In this document: positions 32,670 to 40,900 of the stretch, one piece after another
Layout of the letters: the number at the start of each line of letters is the position of its first letter
Numbering within the stretch: the first letter of the stretch is position 1
Assembly (NCBI GenBank): GCA_041687455.1
Contig: JAWLBY010000009.1
Span: 1-64,000 of the forward strand
Reading direction: 5' to 3'
Length of the DNA stretch: 64,000 nucleotides
Source of the DNA: JAWLBY01 sp041687455
GTDB taxonomy: Bacteria > Pseudomonadota > Gammaproteobacteria > Xanthomonadales > Xanthomonadaceae
Made by a program: the position numbers and the translations under genes
Notes under the pieces: generated by a model
What the model was told of the DNA's origin: nothing
Databases searched by the model: none
What the model saw: only the letters and a program-made list of their open reading frames with translations

Positions 32670-33173
32670 ATGCAGCCTTCAGCTTGCGCATCCGCCGGCA
32701 TCGACTGCGGACCGGCCGGTGTGCGGTTCCGGCCGGCCGGCGCCGCCGACCTCGATGCGCTGCTGAAACTGCTCGGCGGCGATTCGATCAGCTCGGGCCG
32801 CAGCGGCCACAGCTCCGAGCCCACCGCTGCGGTCGTGCGGGCATTCGAATGGATCGGTCGCTCGGCCGACAACGAACTGATCGTTGCCGAACGGGACGGC
32901 GGCGTGGTCGGCATGCTGCAACTGACGCTGATCCCGGGCCTCGCGCGCGGCGGCATGATCCGTGCGCTGATCGAGTCGGTCCATGTCCGTGCCGATCTGC
33001 GCGGCAACGGCATCGGCGCGGCGTTGATGCAGCACGCACTGCAGCGCGCCCGCGAACGCGGTGCCGGCATCGCGCAACTGACCAGCGACCGGCGCCGAAC
33101 CGACGCGCACCGGTTCTACGATCGGCTCGGCTTCGTCGCCAGCCATCTCGGCATGAAGCTCGAACTGGGCTGA
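32670..33173 (+). CDS. GNAT-family N-acetyltransferase
   Basis: 167 residues from ATG 32670. Acetyl-CoA-dependent acyltransferase. Motif A is Glu-Ser-Val-His-Val-Arg-Ala-Asp-Leu-Arg-Gly-Asn-Gly-Ile-Gly-Ala-Ala-Leu (about residues 100-117), followed by Ala-x-x-Arg-Gly-Ala-Gly and the terminal Ala-His-Arg-Phe-Tyr-Asp-Arg-Leu-Gly-Phe motif B. The Asp-Arg-Arg-Arg-Thr-Asp-Ala-His context is shared with histone acetyltransferase HPA2-like bacterial GNATs. Substrate unknown. It is divergent from yoaA across a 246-base spacer and convergent with the GlxA-type regulator. Confidence 0.9.
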   Translation: MQPSACASAGIDCGPAGVRFRPAGAADLDALLKLLGGDSISSGRSGHSSEPTAAVVRAFEWIGRSADNELIVAERDGGVVGMLQLTLIPGLARGGMIRALIESVHVRADLRGNGIGAALMQHALQRARERGAGIAQLTSDRRRTDAHRFYDRLGFVASHLGMKLELG

Positions 33174-33231
33174 TCGCGATTGCTCACGCCGAAATTGCTG
33201 CAGCGGACACCGCTGACGGCGACCCGGTTGA

Positions 33232-34257
33232 TCAGTGCGCCCGCAGCCGGAACCGCTCGCGGTAATCGACCGGGGTCATCGTCGTCGCGCGCTTGAACAG
33301 CTTGCGGAAGCTCGACACGTCGGCGTAGCCGCAGCGTTCGACGATCTCGTCGAAGCTCAGGTGGGTCGCCTCGAGCAGCGCCTTGGCCCGCTCGACCCGC
33401 AGGTGCTGGATGTGCTCCAGCGGGCTGCTGCCGTAATGGGTGCGGAAATGCCGATGCAGGCTGCGTTCGCTGGTGTCGCAGAACCCGGCCAGCTCGGCGA
33501 TGCTGAGCGGGCGGTGCAGTTCGCGTTGCAGGAAGCGCTCGGCCTTTTCCAGCAGCGAATGCCGCGGCCGCTCGCGCAGCGCCAGGCTGACGTACGGCGC
33601 CTGGCTCTGCCGGTCGGGATCGATCAGCAGCATCCGGGCGGTCTGCTGGGCGAGGCCGTCGTCGATCCGGCGGCCGATCAGCCGCAGCAGGAAGTCGAGC
33701 GACGCGGTCGATGCGCCGCAGGTCGAAATCGGGCCGTCCTCGACGACGGTCTGTTCGATATCGAGCCGAACCTGCGGGTAGCGACTGCGAAACAGGTTGT
33801 CGAGCCACCAGCTCGTGGTCGCCCGGCGGCCATCGAGCAGGCCGGCCTCGGCGAGCAGGAACGCACCGCAGCAACCGCCAACCAGAGGCACGCCACGGCC
33901 GTGCAGTTGCCGCAGCAGCTCGATCTCGGGCGCGCTGCGTTCGAGCGTCTGCAGGATGTCGCGGTGGCTGCCGTGCATGAAGCCGGGCACCAGCACGATG
34001 TCGGGATCGAGCGCGGCGTGCTGGACGCCGCCGAGCAGGTAGCCGCTGGCCTGCACCTGGGCCTGGCCGCGCGCGCCGAGCAGCACCGCATCGAGCCGCG
34101 GCGGCCGGATCGGATCACGCAGTTCGGCCAGTTTCTGCGCGACCCGCAGCAGGTCGACCGGCCCGGCCAGGCTGGCCAGCATCGCGCCGTCGAGCGCCAG
34201 CAGGCCGACCGTCAGCGATCGGCCGGCGGCGCTCGGCGCCGGCGCGGCCTCAGTCAT
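33232..34257 (-). CDS. GlxA-family transcriptional regulator (DJ-1/PfpI domain plus AraC helix-turn-helix)
   Basis: 341 residues from ATG 34257. Residues about 14-185 form a DJ-1/PfpI-type class I amidotransferase-like domain with Gly-Gly-Cys-Cys-Gly-Ala-Phe at the nucleophile elbow position. Residues about 235-335 hold the two AraC helix-turn-helices (Ser-Ile-Ala-Glu-Leu-Ala, Ser-Glu-Arg-Ser-Leu-His-Arg-His-Phe; Cys-Gly-Tyr-Ala-Asp-Val-Ser-Ser-Phe-Arg-Lys-Leu-Phe-Lys). Relatives sense small quaternary amines or other metabolites. It starts 8 bases before the end of the upstream small secreted gene, so the two are coupled. The ligand and targets are unknown. Confidence 0.93.
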   Translation of the reverse strand: MTEAAPAPSAAGRSLTVGLLALDGAMLASLAGPVDLLRVAQKLAELRDPIRPPRLDAVLLGARGQAQVQASGYLLGGVQHAALDPDIVLVPGFMHGSHRDILQTLERSAPEIELLRQLHGRGVPLVGGCCGAFLLAEAGLLDGRRATTSWWLDNLFRSRYPQVRLDIEQTVVEDGPISTCGASTASLDFLLRLIGRRIDDGLAQQTARMLLIDPDRQSQAPYVSLALRERPRHSLLEKAERFLQRELHRPLSIAELAGFCDTSERSLHRHFRTHYGSSPLEHIQHLRVERAKALLEATHLSFDEIVERCGYADVSSFRKLFKRATTMTPVDYRERFRLRAH

Positions 34258-34678
34258 CGACCAGCACCGCGCCGGTCTGCGCGACCAGCAGGTCGAGCAC
34301 CGCCGCCGGTACGCCGTAGGCCGGCGCACCGCTGTCGCGCAGCACCGGGTCATCGCAGGCGCGCAACGCAATCCGGCCGGAATGGCCTTCCGGCAACAGC
34401 GTCGCCGACGGCGCGATCAGTTCCGGGCGACCGTCGGCATCGCGGCCGACCACCCACAGCCCGGGTGCCGGCACCGTCGTGTGCGGGCACAGCGAGGCCG
34501 GCCGGATCTCGACGTCGTTGCCGTCGAGCGGGGCCAGCGTCCGCATCTGGGAGGCCGGACTCAGGCTGGCGGTGTACTGGTTGCCGGCCAGGTAGACCGG
34601 GTCGACCGAACGCTCGACACGGGCCGAGGCGAGCAACGGCAGGGACAGCAACAGAACGGACAGCAGGGGGCGGATCAT
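34250..34678 (-). CDS. Small secreted hypothetical protein
   Basis: 142 residues. A signal peptide (Ile-Arg-Pro-Leu-Leu-Ser-Val-Leu-Leu-Leu-Ser-Leu-Pro-Leu-Leu-Ala-Ser-Ala) directs it to the periplasm. The mature protein has two Cys (Leu-Cys-Pro-His and Ala-Cys-Asp-Asp) that may pair, and the sequence Gly-Leu-Trp-Val-Val-Gly-Arg-Asp. No known domain. The ATG has GAGGAATCC just upstream as a ribosome-binding site. It overlaps the GlxA-type regulator gene downstream by 8 bases. Confidence 0.7.
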   Translation of the reverse strand: MIRPLLSVLLLSLPLLASARVERSVDPVYLAGNQYTASLSPASQMRTLAPLDGNDVEIRPASLCPHTTVPAPGLWVVGRDADGRPELIAPSATLLPEGHSGRIALRACDDPVLRDSGAPAYGVPAAVLDLLVAQTGAVLVDD

Positions 34679-34961
34679 GGCGGATTCCTCGAACGGGGCC
34701 CGGGACCATCCCGGACGGCGCGCTCAGAATGCGCTGGCAGGATTCACCATAGCAGAGCACGATCGGACACAGAACTGGCGAAATCGGCCACCGGCATGCC
34801 TGAACGGCTATCGCGCCAGCGCACGTTCAGCTTCGGCCGCCCGCTGCGGCCCGCGCTGACCGCAGCAACCGGGCGCAACGGGCGTGGCCGACTCGGCTCG
34901 AGCGCGGGCGCCTCGCGGCCTCCACACGACACCGCTCCAACCGGGGTGCTCTTGGACCGCG
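34679..34961. other. Intergenic region with no recognised feature
   Basis: 283 bases between two minus-strand genes. Open frames exist on both strands but show no family resemblance or start signal. A slightly AT-richer stretch around 34740-34770 could hold the promoter for the small secreted gene. No palindrome or repeat of note was seen. Confidence 0.4.
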
Positions 34962-35507
34962 CTACATCCGCACTGGCGGTTCGACGATGCAGCGGGCGAC
35001 CTGATCGGCGGCATCGGACGCCCCCTGCGGATCGCCGCTGGCCTGCCGGACCACCTGGATCGTGGTCCAGTTGCGCCGGCACAGGCCGCCGAGCTTCGGG
35101 CCGCGGCCGAACGAGCGGCCGGCCAGCTCCTCGGCGTCGCCGAGCCGGTCCTGCGCCAGCAGCAGCTCGGCGAATTCCTGCATCAGTTGCGGGTCGTCCG
35201 GGGCCAGTTCCAGTGCCTGTTCGAGCGCCTGCGCGGCGGCCGGGAAATCGCCCCGCTGCTCGGCTTCGGCGGCCTCGGCACGCAGGTCCTCGACCGCCGG
35301 ATCGCGCAGCGGCTGCACCTCGATCACGTCACCGGCATCGTTGGCGGCAGCGCGGACCTCGGCCAGCAGTTCGAGCCGTGGCGCAACCACCGCCGGCACG
35401 GCGGCCGATTCGGCCGGGCCGGTTTCGCGCGCCGGATCGCTGGCGCAGCTCCCGAGCAGCACCAGCATCGCCGTTGCCGCCAGACTTCCGATCAACCCAC
35501 GGATCAC
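34962..35507 (-). CDS. TPR-containing lipoprotein
   Basis: 181 residues. The N-terminal signal ends in the lipobox Leu-Gly-Ser-Cys (Cys near residue 21), so it is lipidated. About 70-125 form one or two TPR units (Ala-Ala-Gln-Ala-Leu-Glu-Gln-Ala-Leu-Glu-Leu-Ala-Pro-Asp-Asp-Pro-Gln-Leu). Two Cys occur late (Gly-Gly-Leu-Cys-Arg, Val-Ala-Arg-Cys). It starts four bases after the PBP1b stop, so it is in the same operon. Small lipoproteins beside PBP1b genes can be activators of it in the manner of LpoB, but this protein is not recognisably LpoB; a CpoB-like TPR regulator role is possible and unproven. Confidence 0.82.
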   Translation of the reverse strand: MIRGLIGSLAATAMLVLLGSCASDPARETGPAESAAVPAVVAPRLELLAEVRAAANDAGDVIEVQPLRDPAVEDLRAEAAEAEQRGDFPAAAQALEQALELAPDDPQLMQEFAELLLAQDRLGDAEELAGRSFGRGPKLGGLCRRNWTTIQVVRQASGDPQGASDAADQVARCIVEPPVRM

Positions 35508-35510
35508 CGC

Positions 35511-37850
35511 TCAATCCCTCCGGAGCCAGTTGCGCAAACGCTGCCAACTGCAACCGCGGGATTCTGCCGGAGCGTAGCCGGCGACGAAAGCGAATGCGCG
35601 GGCGTCCTGACATTCGGGGTCGGTGCGGCGGCCGTCGGCATCGACGTGCGCCCATTCGAGGCCATCGCCGGCAACCGCCAGCGGTTCGGTCGGCAGCGTA
35701 CGGAACAGCGCCGACCAGACCCGCATCGCGCCGGTCGCGCCGTACAGCCCGGTCGATCGGTTGCGGTCGTCGCCGACCCAGACCACGGCGAGGTGGCGGC
35801 CGGTCCAGCCGGCATACCAGGAGTCTCGACTGTCGTTGCTGGTGCCGGTCTTGCCGGCCGGCTTCAGCCAGCCGAGCCCGTCGGCCAGCAGCGGCCGTGC
35901 GGTACCGGAGGTGACCGCCTGCTGCAGGGCGAGCGTGATCAGCCGGGTCGCGATCGCGTCGCCTTGCTGCGCCGGCGGCAGCGCGTCGTCGTAACGGTGC
36001 AACGCACGGCCTTCGGCATCGAGCACGCCGCGCACGGCCCGCAGCGGCTGCAACTGTCCGGCGGAAGCGACGAACTGGTACAGCCGCGCCATCTGCAGCG
36101 GCGACAGGTCGACCGCGCCGAGCAGCAGCGACGGGTGGGCCGGCGGGTCGATCCCGATCAGCGCATCGAGCAGCCGCGCCAGCCGGTCGACCCCGATCTC
36201 GATGCCGAGCCGCACGGTTGACTGGTTGTACGAGTGCGCCAGCGCATCGATCAGCCGCACCGGGCCGTGGCTGATGCCGTCGGAGTTTTCCGGCGTCCAG
36301 CTCTTGCCACCGGACACCCGCAGCGTGATCGGGGTGTCGTCGACGACGCTGGCCAGCGAATAACGCCCCGGCTGCGCCAGCGCCAGCAGATAGACGAACG
36401 GCTTCAGCAGCGAGCCGACCGGCCGCCGCGCTTCCAGCGCCCGGTTGAAGCCGAGGGCACGCGGATCGCGGTCGCCGACCACCGCCAGCACCTCGCCGGC
36501 ACCGGTGTCGGTCAGCACCAGCGCCGCCTGCAGCGGCGGCCGGTTCTTCGCGGTCAGCGCATCGAGCTGGGTGGTCACCGCGCGTTCGGCCAGATGCTGT
36601 GCCGACGGCGACAGCGTGGTCAGCACGGTCAGCCCGGCGCCGCGCAGCGCGTCGGCCGGATAGTCGCGTTCGAGCTGTTCGCGGACCAGCGCGATGAACG
36701 CCGGGTAGCGGTTCGCGCTGAGACTGCCGGCGGCGCTCACGTCGAGCGGACCGGCCTTGGCCGCGGCCGCGACGGCCGGCTCGATCAGGCCGGTGTCGAC
36801 CATCGCATCGAGCGCCAGCGCACGGCGCGCGCGGGCGCGCTCCGGGTGCCGCCGCGGGTCGTAGTACGACGGCCCCTGGATCAGCCCGACCAGCAGCGCG
36901 ATTTCGGCCGGTCCGAGTTGATCGAGCTCGCGGCCGAACCAGAATTCGGCCCCGGCACTGACGCCGTGGACGGCCTGCCCGCCCTGCTGTCCGAGGTAGA
37001 CCTGGTTCAGGTAGACCTCGAGGATGCGCGCCTTGTCGAACCGCGCCTCCATCACGATCGCGTAGATCGCCTCGCGGAACTTGCGGCTCCAGTGCTGCTG
37101 GCGGCCGAGATAGAGATTGCGGACCAGTTGCTGGGTCAGCGTGCTGCCGCCCTGGCGGATCTCGCCATGCCGCAGGTTGGTCCACAGCGCCCGCGCGATG
37201 CCGCTCCAGTCGATGCCGGCGTGGTGCTTGAAGTCGCGGTCCTCGACCGCCTGAAGCGTCGCCACCAGCAGCGGCGGCACGTCCTCGAGCCGGACCAGCC
37301 GGCGCTCCTCGCGGCTGTCGCCATACAGCGTCGCGATCCGCGCCGGATCGAGCCGGGCGCGCTCGATCGGCGCGCCGCGGCCGTCGGCCAGTCCGGTCAC
37401 GCGACCCTTGGCCAGCGTCACTTCGATCGCCCGCGGCGGCAATGCGCCGTCGAGATCGCGGAAGCCGCGGCTCGCGATCCGGTAGCTGTCGCCGATCTTC
37501 GCGTAGCTGCCGGCGCCGGCCAGCGTGTCGCCGGCGCGGTAGCCGGCCGCCGCCAGTTCGGCCGTCAGCGCCTGTTCGTTCAATGCAATGCCGCGCGCCA
37601 GCTCCAGCGGTCGCGCGTAGACGCGGGTCGGGATCTGCCAGCTCAGCCGGCCGAATTCGTGCTGGATCCAGCGATCGACCGCCCACAGGTACGGCGCCAG
37701 GAACCCGACCAGCAGGCCGATGCCGAACAGCACGGCCGGCAGCCAGGCCCGGCGTAGCCAGTCCGGGATGCGCGATCGAGGGGGCGGTGGCGGGGTGTTG
37801 CGGCGTCGGGCCAACGTCGGCAGCAGCTTCGTGGTCGTGGACGCCGCCAA
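35511..37850 (-). CDS. mrcB: Penicillin-binding protein 1B (bifunctional transglycosylase/transpeptidase)
   Basis: 779 residues from a TTG at 37850; the start is uncertain because no ATG or GTG is well placed, and TTG further inside is possible. A Pro/Arg-rich cytoplasmic tail, one membrane helix (about 40-62) and a UB2H-like region precede the GT51 domain with Glu-Asp-Arg-Asp-Phe-Lys-His-His-Ala-Gly and Gly-Gly-Ser-Thr-Leu-Thr-Gln-Gln. The transpeptidase has Ser-x-x-Lys in Val-Gly-Ser-Leu-Leu-Lys-Pro-Phe, Ser-Tyr-Asn-Gln-Ser and Lys-Thr-Gly-Thr-Ser. It polymerises and crosslinks peptidoglycan. The C-terminus is Cys-containing. It precedes a TPR lipoprotein in one operon and is divergent from the giant glycosyltransferase, sharing a 115-base region. 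Confidence 0.93.
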   Translation of the reverse strand: MAASTTTKLLPTLARRRNTPPPPPRSRIPDWLRRAWLPAVLFGIGLLVGFLAPYLWAVDRWIQHEFGRLSWQIPTRVYARPLELARGIALNEQALTAELAAAGYRAGDTLAGAGSYAKIGDSYRIASRGFRDLDGALPPRAIEVTLAKGRVTGLADGRGAPIERARLDPARIATLYGDSREERRLVRLEDVPPLLVATLQAVEDRDFKHHAGIDWSGIARALWTNLRHGEIRQGGSTLTQQLVRNLYLGRQQHWSRKFREAIYAIVMEARFDKARILEVYLNQVYLGQQGGQAVHGVSAGAEFWFGRELDQLGPAEIALLVGLIQGPSYYDPRRHPERARARRALALDAMVDTGLIEPAVAAAAKAGPLDVSAAGSLSANRYPAFIALVREQLERDYPADALRGAGLTVLTTLSPSAQHLAERAVTTQLDALTAKNRPPLQAALVLTDTGAGEVLAVVGDRDPRALGFNRALEARRPVGSLLKPFVYLLALAQPGRYSLASVVDDTPITLRVSGGKSWTPENSDGISHGPVRLIDALAHSYNQSTVRLGIEIGVDRLARLLDALIGIDPPAHPSLLLGAVDLSPLQMARLYQFVASAGQLQPLRAVRGVLDAEGRALHRYDDALPPAQQGDAIATRLITLALQQAVTSGTARPLLADGLGWLKPAGKTGTSNDSRDSWYAGWTGRHLAVVWVGDDRNRSTGLYGATGAMRVWSALFRTLPTEPLAVAGDGLEWAHVDADGRRTDPECQDARAFAFVAGYAPAESRGCSWQRLRNWLRRD

Positions 37851-37874
37851 CTGGCGGGCCCGGCAAGGGGAAGG

Positions 37875-37881
37875 CGATAAT
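37875..37881 (+). promoter_or_regulatory. Candidate -10 box (GATAAT) in the mrcB / glycosyltransferase divergent region
   Basis: CGATAAT at 37875-37881 lies in the palindrome-like GCGATAATCGC, about 85 bases before the glycosyltransferase GTG and 25 bases upstream of the mrcB TTG. It could serve the plus-strand gene. No matching -35 was seen. Confidence 0.3.
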
Positions 37882-37965
37882 CGCGAGTTTAGCGGTTCGG
37901 CCGCCGCGCGCCATCGGCGCCGGTCGCAAGCCGCATCATTCCGAGAACAGCAGACCCGCCCGCCC

Positions 37966-40900
37966 GTGAATCCTGCCCCGCCGGCCGCCGGCGCCTCCCC
38001 GTTGCTGTGCCTGTACCGCCGCTGCCCGGAGCGGGCAACCGACTGGCGCCCGCCGGCGCCGTGGTCGGCCGCGGATGCGATCGTGGTGGCCGATGCGAGC
38101 CACGACGCGGCCTGCCGCGACGCCGGCATCGTCCGGCTCGACCCGGCGCCGGAGCGCGACCCGGCGGTCGCCGCGTTGCGCGCCGCCGCCCGCAACCACC
38201 CGGGCCGCGACCTGCTGCTGCTCGATTTCGACGCCGTGCTGCCGCCACATGCGATCACGCGGCTGCTCGACGCCGCCGGACGCGCCGACGCCGCGGTCTG
38301 GTCACCGTTCGCCGACGACGTCGCGGCACTGGACCCGCGACCGGCCAACGGCGGCCCCGACGAATCACAGCTCGACCGCTGGATCTGGGCGCTGTCCGAT
38401 CGCGGCCTGCCGGAAACCCGCCACTGGTCGGCGCGACTGTCGCTGTGGCGCGCCGCGGCGGCGGAGCGGATTGCCGACGGCGCCGACGTGGCGACCGGCG
38501 TCGTGCCGGCCGAACTGACCGCGCGGCTGTGCGATCTGTTGTACGTCGATGGCGGCACTGCGCTGCCGCCATCCGGCGGACACGCGCCGCCGGCGACCAT
38601 CGCGCTGCGCACCCGTCTGCACGGCCGCGGCCGTGCGCCGGAGTACCCCGGCCTGTCCGGCAAGCCGGTACTGCTGCATGTGCTGCATGGCTGGGGCGGC
38701 GGATCGGAACGCTTCGTCCGCGACTACATCGCCGCCGACACGACGTTCGAGCATCTGGTGCTGCGACCGTCCGGCGATCCCGGTCGCCACTGTCACGGCG
38801 AACGGCTCGAACTGTATGCCGATCCCGACGGCGCGCCGCTGCGACGCTGGCCACTCGCCGCGCCGATCGCGACCACCGCGCTGGCGTCGGCCGAATACCG
38901 CGAGATCTTCGCCAGGGTGCGCGACGATTTCGCGGTCGGCGCGTTGCTGGTCTCGTCGCTGATCGGCCACAGCCTCGACGCATTGCGGAGCGGCCTGCCG
39001 ACCACGGTCGTCTGCCACGACTACTTCCCGCTGTGGCCGGAACTGCACGCCGATTTTGGCGATGATGCACGCGACTTCTCGCCGGCGGCACTGCCGGCGA
39101 CACTGGCCCGGCTCGGCAGCGGCTTCGAATTCGTCGAGCGCGACGCCGGCTACTGGCAGGCGCTGCGCGAGGGCTATGTCGCGGCATTGCTCGCGGCCGG
39201 GGCGACGCTGGTGTCGCCGACCGTCGCCGTGCACGACAACCTGTGCCGGATCGAACCCCGCCTCGCGGCGCTGGCCTGGCAGCGGATCGAACACGGCCTC
39301 GCGCCGTGGCCGGCGCCGCAGCCGGAGCGACGCCGGCGCGCGGCCGATGCGCCGCTGCGCGTGCTGGTGCCGGGCCGCATTCGCGGCGGCAAGGGCGAAG
39401 CGCTACTCGCCGACCTGCTGCCGACGCTGCCGGACGACATCGAGGTCGTGCTGCTCGGCTGCGGCGCCGCCGGCATGCGCTTCTTCGGCTGCCGCGGCGT
39501 CCATGCGGTGCTCGACTACCGGCGCGAGGAGCTGCCGGCGCGGATCGCCGAACTCGCGCCCGATCTTGCGCTGCTGCCGTCGACGGTCGCCGAAACCTAC
39601 AGCTACATGCTGTCGGAACTGCGCAGCCTCGGTCTGCCGGTACTGGCGACCCGACTCGGCAGTTTCCGCGAGCGGATCAGCGACGGCATCGACGGCCTGC
39701 TGGTCGCGCCGGACGCGACCGCGGTGAGCGCGATGCTGCGTACGCTGGCCGACGATCGCGGCCGGTTGGCCACGCTGCAGACGGCCGAACCGCCGCCGAC
39801 GCCGTCGATGATGGCCGCGCGTTACGCGGCGCTGATCCGTCCCGCGCCGGCGCAGGTTCACTGCAGCCGCGGCAGTGGCGTCGAGCTGACCCGTGCGCAG
39901 CACGACGAACACGAGGTCTGCCGGTGGCAGGCGCGCGTGCGGCGGCTGAACACCGAACTCGAAACGCAACGCGGTGAACTCGAACGACGTGCCGACTGGG
40001 CCGCCAGCCAGCAGCGGCTGGCCGAGGAGCGGACCCGCTGGGCGCGCTCGCTGGAGAGCGATCTCGGCACTGCGCGCGAGCGACTCGCGCAGTCCGATCG
40101 ACGGGCGAGCGATCTTCAGGCCGAACTCGATGCCCGGACCGAATGGGCATTGCAACTGCAACGCGACCACGCCGCCGAGGTGGCCCGCTTGAACGACGAC
40201 ATCCGCGAGATCATGCGCCAGCGCGACGAGTTCGAAACCGAGCGCAACCGGATCCTGCGCAGCAGTTCCTGGCGATTGACCGCGCCGCTGCGCTGGAGCC
40301 GGCGCAAGCTCGACGCGCTGCTGACGCGGGCCGGTTTCATGCTCGGTCGCGCCAACCAGTTGCGCCGCCGCACGCAGATGAGCCTGAAGACGCGCGGTTT
40401 GCGCGGCACCGTCGCGCGGATCCGTCGCGAGCTGCGGCCACCGTTGCCGACGCCGGCCTTCGAACTGCCGGTCGCGCGGCCGGCGCACGACATCACCGGC
40501 ATCGCCTTGCCTGCGGTCGAGGCGCCGCGCGCCAGCATCATCGTACCGGCCTACAACCACATCGAGCACAGCCTGACCTGCCTGCGCGCACTGGCCGAAC
40601 AGGTGCAGCGCGCGAGTTTCGAAGTGATCCTGGTCGACGACTGCTCGCAGGACGCAACGGCCGAGCTGCTGCCGCAGATTCCCGGTCTGGTGTACCGGCG
40701 CAACGCCACCAACCTCGGCTTCATCGGTGCCTGCAATGCCGGCGCCGCCGCTGCCCGCGGTGACTACGTCGTGTTCCTGAACAACGACACCGCGGTGCAG
40801 CCGGGCTGGCTCGACGCGCTGCTCGACACCTTCGATGCCTGTCCGGACGCCGGCCTGGTCGGTGCCAAGCTGGTCTATCCGGACGGTCGGCTGCAGGAGG

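Noticed and set aside
35329..37929. An 866-codon open frame on the same strand as mrcB but in another frame
   Set aside because: No family motifs, very Arg/Ala-rich, and it overlaps the intact PBP1b reading frame.
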